Source: Porpolomopsis calyptriformis (Eukaryota > Basidiomycota > Agaricomycetes > Agaricales > Hygrophoraceae). Taken from it: a stretch of DNA of 64,000 nucleotides. Both the position numbers and the translations under genes were made by a program. The notes beneath the pieces were generated by a model, which was not told where the DNA came from, ran no database searches, and worked only from the letters and a program-made list of their open reading frames with translations. Positions 57,090 through 64,000 of the stretch are shown here, piece after piece (the first letter of the stretch is position 1; each line of letters opens with the position of its first letter). The stretch spans positions 682,001-746,000 of the forward strand of contig OX621166.1 in the NCBI GenBank assembly GCA_951640195.1. Reading direction: 5' to 3'.

Positions 57090-60000
57090 ATGAATGCCAT
57101 CGTATGGTATTTGACTGCTTTCCTGGCATCAGGCTCCCTTTTCCCCAACGGCGCCCTCGAAATACAAGCGGTATCTGCGCAATATCTGCTCGGTCTTGGT
57201 GAGATTTATCCTGGCTCAAGTTTATTATCTGACTTATCGATCTCTAGGTATCGCAGACATAACCGGGTAGATATGCGCCTTCCTTCTGTCTTCAAAGTGT
57301 GCTAAATATTTCAAAGACCTGTAGTCGAGACGAACATGATGGTACGACAATTCCCTCCTTGTGATCGATTCTTTCATTAAAATATCTCCAAAGGGCTATG
57401 CCTCTTTACCTCAGACAGATACCGGTCTGCATATGCGACAACGGAGCCGTGCCTTCATTGTCGCCGATTCCTCAAAACCTTCCAATCGCGTAGTCTTCAT
57501 CAATGCTGGTGCGTACTATGCTTTCGGGTCGGGGAACTGTCGATCATCCTGACTAAAATACATCTATATTGAAATTCTACATTTATATACACCCAAACAG
57601 ACATTGCGATGGGAGATACTGGGGTTCGTCGATCGATTGTCTCGCAGATTTCTTCCCAATATCCGGGCATATACACGAACGACAACATCGCGTTCGTGGG
57701 TACACACCAGCACTCGGGTGTGGGAGGATTCTTGGAGAATCTCCTGCCGCAGATCACAGCCTTGGGTTACGTCAAGCAGACCGCCGATGCTATCGTAACG
57801 GGTACGGTTCTTGCGGTTCAAAGAGCGCACAACAGTCTCGCACCTGGAAGGCTAAGTCTTGGCAACACCACGATATTGAATGCCAACATAAACCGATCCC
57901 CTTCAGCTTATTTGGCTAATCCTGCATCAGAGAGAGCGTTATACCAGTATGACCAAGATAAGGACATGACACTCTTGAGATTCGATGACGCGAGAGGCAA
58001 TGCGCGAGGGTTCCTAAGTTTCTTTGCTGTTCACGGTACTAGTCTTTACGAGGTTCGTGCATTTTATTCCGTTGAAGGGCCTGTCACCATACTTTTCATG
58101 ACAGAACAACACCCTGGTCAGCGGTGATAACAAAGGCATGGCTGCCTATATGTACGAATGTAAATCAGTTGGGCGGTTCTCTTCAATCGACGTACTACTG
58201 ACCGCTCTCTTAGCTTTCGTAGAGCCCACTGCCATGCCTGGCAACGCAACTTTCGTCGCTGGGTTTTCACAAGGTATTCTATTCTCATTATAGCAACTCT
58301 GAGCCGAGTTCGCCATCTAATTAGACCCATAAGCGAACGTCGGCGACACAAGCCCAAATACGTATGTACACCTGCGGTTTGTTGTGTCACCGTCATTCTG
58401 ATTTACTTCGCAAGTCTTGGGGCATTCTGCGAGAGCCCTGGACAGCCTTATGACGGCCTGCCTTGTGAATTCAATCACTCCACTTGCGGGGGAACGGTCC
58501 AGGATTGCCATGGCCGGTAGGCATCTCATCATCACATGTGTTGGCCTGCAGTAATCAGATTGCGCGTTCAGTGGCCCGGGCTTCAGAACCTCTGATTTTG
58601 AGTCCAACCGAATTATCGGCCAATTTCAATTCAAAGGCGCGCAAAAGATCATGGATCAGGCACTGCAACCGGTGTCTGGGATAGTTAAAAGCGTTCATGT
58701 TTACTTGAACATGTCGTTCCACACGTTCACACTGCCTAACGGCACTTCTGCGCAGACATGTCCCCCTGCCATGGGTAAGTCTGCCTCGTTTGCGTCGTAT
58801 CAACTGCTTATACCATTCTCTTTAGGATTCTCATTCGCTGGCGGGACAACGTAGTTTTTTTCTTCCTTTGGGATGAAGATTCTAACCACTAATCACAATG
58901 CGCAGCGACGGACCTGGGGCGTTCGACTTTGTTCAAGGCGATAATTCATCAGAACCGCAGTACGCCGCGACCAGCTAAACCCTTGTTATTATTACTCACT
59001 GCGTCTTTTCTAGGAACCCATTCTGGGAAATCATCAAGGGTATGTTTACATGATGCGGTGGTTCCACGTTGACCATTCTCGGCTCAAACATTCAGGCGCC
59101 ATAACTCCTAGTCCAAACAAGGAACAAATAGCTTGCCAGGACCCAAAACCCATTCTTTTGAACACCGTTCGTCCATTCAAACTATTTCCTGCATTATTAT
59201 CCGCCCCTGAGGGAGCACTACCAGGGTTACGCGCATATACCCTACGAATGGTCACCCAGCACAGTAGATATTCAAATGCTCCGAGTGGGCAATTTCATAT
59301 TGCTTATTATTCCGGGCGAACTAACGACGATGTCTGGGAGGAGACTTCGGTGAGTGTCAGGCCATCTGTTGGCTTTCGAACGAACCGTTAATTCCATCTT
59401 CAATGTGTCATTCAACTGTCGAACTACCGATAATACGCCAACAGTCAGGCGGTTCGTGCCAAGTTAATATCCGAAGGTATTCTAGGCAAGGATGCCTACG
59501 TGGTCGTTGCAGGTCCGGCAAATACCTATGGTCATTACGTTGCTACATTGGAGGAATACGGTGTTCAGAGATATGAGGGGGCATCAACACTTTTCGGTCC
59601 ATGTGGGTACTATTTCATGTCAACACTTTTAAAACGAACTGAATAACCTTGCGAAGATACCTTGGACGCATACATTGAAAAGTATACTAGCCTGGTATCT
59701 TATCTTGCAGACAAGGCCACAGGCACGCCAATTTCAGACGCCCCTCCAGCAGAGCAGACATCAAAAGCTATCTCTTTACAGGTATATAATTATTTCTTAT
59801 CAAGACCTTTTTTCCGTGAACCACACTCATAATTCGTACCTCCCCAAAGTCCCCGGTTGTTCTTGATGCTCCCCCACTTGGTAAAAGTTTTGGGGATGTC
59901 CTGGTTGACGTAAGCTCTTCATACCACGCCGGGGACACGGTCTTTGCCCAGTTTGTGGGGGCGAATCCCAGGGTCAGTGGGTGTTCTCTACCCGACTTTG

Positions 60001-60475
60001 TACAAATAACCCACGTTGCACGCGTGACGTGATTCAGAACAACCTGAGACTAGAGGGCACGTTCCTCACGGTCGATCAGTATGTTTCCGGGAAATGGACG
60101 CCCGTGAGATCTGATTCGCATCCGTCAACCATATACCAGTGGACCGCAACCAATCTGGTATAATTTTATATGCCTTTCCAGCATCCCGGGTCTTGACGTT
60201 TTTGTGTCACTGTCAGGTGCTTGGTACGAGTACCGTGAATATCTCGTGGTGGGTAATACATTCCAGCCGATTCAGAGTATCACTCAGCTCCTTATCAACA
60301 GGACAATCGAGAGTGGAACACAGGGTGAGTGCGGAATTGAAGGACACAATGTCAATGCTTATCATCTCATCCTCCAGCCGGACTTTACCGGATCACTTAT
60401 TTCGGTGACTCAAAACCACTCATCGGTCCAATCTCGTCTTTCACTGGGACATCCTCGAACTTCACAGTGTCCTAG
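57090..60475 (+). CDS. Neutral ceramidase
   Basis: This enzyme cleaves ceramide to sphingosine and fatty acid and is usually secreted or membrane-bound. Twenty-two short exons join in frame to 715 residues: 57090-57198, 57248-57266, 57317-57341, 57394-57508, 57601-58052, 58105-58159, 58214-58273, 58334-58361, 58415-58516, 58572-58774, 58826-58850, 58906-58959, 59014-59039, 59096-59166, 59225-59349, 59445-59602, 59657-59781, 59850-59972, 60038-60157, 60217-60248, 60302-60324, 60378-60475. Signal peptide MNAIVWYLTAFLASGSLFPN. Motifs: GIADITGPVVE, TGLHMRQRSRAFIVAD, zinc-ligand GTHQHSGVGG and HGTSLY, catalytic Ser285 in GDTSPN, CGGTVQDCHGRGPG. The C-terminal domain ends with ESGTQAGLYRITYFGD. Several exons are 19-32 nt. 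Confidence 0.92.
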
Positions 60476-60754
60476 GCCTGAATGTAGCATGGTAAGGATT
60501 GTACTTGGAAAGCTGCCAGATGTATGAGGAATCTGCCGGCTATTAACGCTCCTGATTAGTTTCTGTTCGTGTCTTGATATCATAAACCGTTTTGAATTGC
60601 GTACATACAATATTAGCTTAGTATGCTGCGGCCCATTGTTGCGGCCCATTATTCAACTGTGCACGGCGGATACATGAGGCAACCGTAAATAAAAAAAGTG
60701 GGGCGACTGCTTGCTTCGGCCCTTCACCATTTTCACTACCAGCGCTTCCTTGAG

Positions 60755-61403
60755 ATGTTCCGAAACCTCACCAGCTCACTGGCAGCAGTTACCGCCAAAA
60801 GCACCGAAGATGCCAAGGCTATGTCGCCGACCTTGCGATCTGATATCTATAGCGCCATAGACCAAGCAAAGTCGTGGATCATTGGAGGCGTCGGCGGTGG
60901 CCAGGCTGGGGACGGTGTATCGTTTGGGCCGATCGTTTCGACCGTACAGAATCACTTTCCGGACACTAAAGTTGGGTTGGAGTCTATAGCACAGGCAGAA
61001 GGCGAAACTGCGGTCGTCGTCGGGGGTATCACGAACATGATCCTCACGATGAGTAAATGGGAAGGGATGGCGGGTGGGATGGCGATGAGAACATGGGTTG
61101 AGGCACTTGTTGAGGCCTACTCTAGGGTGTCGGAGATGCCGCCGGGGAGGAAAGAGCTGATTGCCAAAGGCATTGCGAGAGGGATTAATCAGAACACTGA
61201 TGTGACGCTGATGACCCGAGAGTTCGCGGCTAGAATTCAAATCATTTCCTTGCTAAAGACCGGTAAGTGCCAGTGTCTATCATGTTTCGAGTACGATCTC
61301 ATTTGTTTTTTTGATCTCCTTGGCAGTGAATGCCCAAATATATGGTGGTGGAAGCGAGGAGGCGAGGCAGGGAGAGGCCCTATGGAGTTCCAAGTTCATT
61401 TAG
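60755..61403 (+). CDS. Protein of unknown function, 194 residues
   Basis: Two exons (60755-61262, 61327-61403) give 194 residues. It is rich in small residues with GGVGGGQAGDGVSFGP near 48, AVVVGGITNMILTM near 88, helical WVEALVEAYSRVSEMPPGRK and LIAKGIARGINQNTDVTLM, and a polar end IYGGGSEEARQGEALWSSKF. There is no signal peptide or membrane helix. The frame continues upstream to 60698 from a GTG, so an additional 5' exon is possible. It lies 279 bp after neutral ceramidase on the same strand. I do not recognise the family. Confidence 0.5.
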
Positions 61404-61712
61404 CGTTAGAACATACACCACAAGCTTTAGCCATCATTGGCAAGTCCAGTCTCGACATGCGAATGGCTGCCGATGAGAAGACGAGGACTTGTGCACTCAT
61501 ATTTGCTGTGTTAATATCTGCTTTCTCAAGCCCACGTCCGCATCTATTCCTTAACCCGGTATTCTGTAAATGAATGGGGATCAAATAAACCCAGCTGACA
61601 GCCTTGATAAATAAGTATTGAGATACAGGAAGATTCTGCGGTGAAACATAAATACGACTGGTGGGATCTATTAGTACTGGCGCAACACTACCGTACTAGA
61701 ATGCACAATTTA
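61404..61712. other. Convergent intergenic spacer
   Basis: This 309-bp spacer between the stops of the unknown protein and the TEA factor probably holds 3' UTRs. I see nothing else in it. Confidence 0.4.
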
Positions 61713-63291
61713 TCAGAAATGGTGTTTAGAAGGAGAGCCCACATAATTAGACAGCTCGGAAGGAAAGCACGATGACGGGGACGTTGTAATATTGTGACGT
61801 TCCCTTGGGTCGGAGGTAGCGCCGGTATAGAGTTCAGTTGGACGGGATCGTCGCATGTAACTGCTCTCAAGTTGGTCATATTGGTGACAAGATGGCCCGG
61901 GTTCTCCGCAAGGAGGGCTCTCGGGAGTTGGATCGATGGCGGATCTGGAAAGGGGGGTGGAATGTGAGAATGCATAGAGATGATGATCCTTATCAGAAGT
62001 AGAATCCGGTGACGCAAGGGATGGGGCAGCTGATGAGTGCGATGATATTTCATCGGGGTAAATGAATTTGTACGTCGCCGAGAACAACACAGAGGAATCG
62101 CTAGCCATGCTTGGGTTAATTAATCCTGATGGCGGCGAGGACTGTCGAGTGGGATCCGAAACGACATCTTGCACGATGATGAACTGTCTGGGATCTAGTG
62201 CGCCAATATGTTTAGCTACCTAGCCGATGAACGTAACCTCACGATCTCACTCACCCGGACTTTGGCATATGGTCTCCCAATATCCTGGAACCAGTTGCGT
62301 ACTGTAAAGCTGGGTGTCTCCATCCTCGGGGGGCGTCTTTACGAAAACCAACTCTGTGTCCTCCCAGTAAACAGCGGCCTCATTCACAAATACCGTGAAA
62401 ATAGAACGGGCGCTAATTGCAGAGGTTGAGGTGAAGGTAAGAGTTGGATCGATATCCCAGAGAGATCGGGGGTAGGATGAAGGTCGAAAAATATTCCCTT
62501 CTACGTGACTGTCCTCTGGAATACGCAGCGAGGCTAGCGGCCGGTCGGGAAGCGAGATCTCGGAAGCAGGGTCAAAACCAAGAGGGCAAGACCACAGTGG
62601 GAGTATGTCGATGAGAACCGTCATCTGGGGAGATGATGAGGTCCACCCAACTCAGAATATAAAGATATTAGTGGATTATTTACCGAGAAACGAGACGATG
62701 TCGAACCAGCACCAGACGATCGGGGACCATCGTGAAGTGCGAGCCCATCTAGGTCAGCGGGGCCACTGGGGCTCCGTGTGGAGGGAGACGGAATGCTTGA
62801 TGACGAGTCACTGTCTTCGTGCGTGTGCAATAAAAGCTTGAGAACTTGAGCATTAAACGTCAGCAAGCTCTCGATGGGTAAACAATATGCGATCAGCTCA
62901 CCCGGATTACCACACGTATCCCTGATCTGTTGCAAGCGACTACCAACTTGTTTAGGGGTCCTGCGTATGCCAGTTGCAGTGAAGATGTAGTCCGAGATGA
63001 ACCTGTTTCTCAAGGGAAATCTCCGAAGGTATTTCGTCTCCAGGGTGTTGTCGGGCTGGTAGTTCTCCAAACCTTAGAGTTATGGCGAGAGGTTAGATCA
63101 GCGTGTTCTGGTATGCGGTAAAGAAACGTGCCGTCGATCAAGGCCGCTTCCAGCTTCGGAGGCCAAACTCGTTCAGTATTGCCCTTGAGGGTCCTATAGC
63201 TTTTTCTTCCTGTTATAATTTTTTGGAATAGGTCTTGTGCTCCCTGTTTGTCCTCGTTGGATGGATCCTCGAGGTCTGCTTCGTGGGACAT
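61713..63291 (-). CDS. TEA/ATTS-domain transcription factor
   Basis: Five exons (63291-63132, 63072-62911, 62844-62684, 62624-62255, 62194-61713) give 444 residues. The TEA DNA-binding domain occupies roughly residues 25-108: TLKGNTERVWPPKLEAALID, GLENYQPDNTLETKYLRRFP, LRNRFISDYIFTATGIRRTP and KQVGSRLQQIRDTC. A Ser/Pro/Asp-rich linker follows, then a beta-rich middle (SLWDIDPTLTFTSTSAIS; FTVFVNEAAVYWEDTELVFV) and a disordered Ser/Pro tail. Fungal relatives (AbaA, Tec1) control development. Intron 1 (63131-63073) must begin with GC (gcacgt) to restore the TEA sequence; a GT donor two bases downstream breaks it. Confidence 0.85.
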
Positions 63292-64000
63292 CGGAGCCGA
63301 TTAATGTGGGGGGAGGGGAGGGGGGAGTCGTTAGTCTGGCTGTAGCCATTCGGTTATTAATATTTGTAGGTTTGCAGGGTCATAAGAATGTACTTGCTGG
63401 AAAGGGAAGAGCGACGGCGGCGCTTGCTTGCTGGAGCTCAGGCAAAGGCGGAGACTAGATCTGAATAAAAATGCGGGGATATTATGGTTATTTTAAACGT
63501 TTTGATAAGAAAGTTATTCGGCTGCCTCAAAAACCAGCTCTCAGGATAGCCGAGGTTTGTCTTGCACCGAGTTAAGACCAGGGCGAGAGAGATCAGAGGA
63601 AATCTAGAACGGCGGTAAAGTGACTTTTGGTCACGTTTGAAGATAAAATTTTGGGTACATACCAACAATGGCGAAAATATGGCCATGAGATCAGTCGCGC
63701 GATGCACTTTCCGCTCCCTCTGCGGGAGGGATCAATATAACCACAATAGCAAGAGCGCGACAGAAAAATAAAAACTCACATGAGCCTCGATCGTCCGAAA
63801 CGCAATGTTCTGCAGAGTCCAGCGTAACTGTCATGGGCACTCGTTCTCGGTTCGTTAACCGGTGTTGACAAGGCTCTGGAACAATCCCGGAGACTTTAAG
63901 TTTTGGACAACTTATCCAATGTCAATAGAGTTGCCGACAGTTGATCGATATTCCATGGGCCATGTGAACCTGAAGAATGAAGCGCATGCCCGTTCCTCAC
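63292..64000. promoter_or_regulatory. Upstream region of the TEA factor, to window end
   Basis: This 709-bp region contains a purine-rich G/A tract at about 63306-63326. No supported ORF is seen; short minus-strand ORFs here have no family features. It may include 5' introns or regulatory sites of the TEA factor. Confidence 0.35.

Overview
The window is nuclear DNA from a filamentous basidiomycete, most likely an Agaricomycete. Genes are dense and carry many short introns (about 45-70 nt, GT-AG with some GC-AG). Several protein families seen here are typical of mushrooms: short BTB/POZ proteins, F-box/LRR-like proteins, a Crinkler and TEA/ATTS regulators. Gene models were spliced by hand. A model was kept when every exon junction preserved frame and the spliced product read through a recognisable family or an uninterrupted ORF.

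Layout. 0-1.5 kb: 3' end of a PalB/Rim13-type calpain. 1.7-3.2 kb: a decayed Crinkler copy. 4.1-8.1 kb: a tiny one-helix membrane protein (COX14-like?) divergent from glucosidase II alpha (GH31). 8.5-16.6 kb: a disordered proline/serine-rich protein, an Sld7-like replication factor, a coiled-coil protein, a multi-pass membrane protein, an auxin-efflux-carrier-type transporter and a small membrane protein whose start codon lies 21 bp from that of the transporter. 16.8-30.5 kb: an accessory island with four BTB paralogues of identical gene structure, an F-box/LRR-like relic, an intact Crinkler (ubiquitin-like header, P-loop NTPase, nuclease-like C-terminus), a phosphoglycerate mutase relic, a 44-residue secreted peptide and a 206-residue protein of unknown function. 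31.1-36.1 kb: clathrin light chain, the mitochondrial phosphatidylglycerophosphatase Gep4 and a mitochondrial Mdl-type ABC transporter. 36.4-44.1 kb: PalI/Rim9, a secreted histidine-rich repeat protein, NADH pyrophosphatase, a MYND protein and a single-pass membrane protein. 45.0-53.4 kb: UTP20, 2560 residues. 53.9-64 kb: a bacterial-type mannose-1-phosphate guanylyltransferase, neutral ceramidase, an unknown protein and a TEA/ATTS transcription factor.

Functional links. Calpain and PalI belong to the same ambient-pH (Pal/Rim) pathway. Gep4 and the ABC transporter share a 113-bp divergent promoter and both act at the mitochondrial inner membrane. Glucosidase II and clathrin light chain serve the secretory pathway. 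The accessory island is flanked on both sides by conserved cellular genes. It holds most of the unusual content, including the Crinkler NTPase/nuclease-like gene, which has a second, dead copy 21 kb away.
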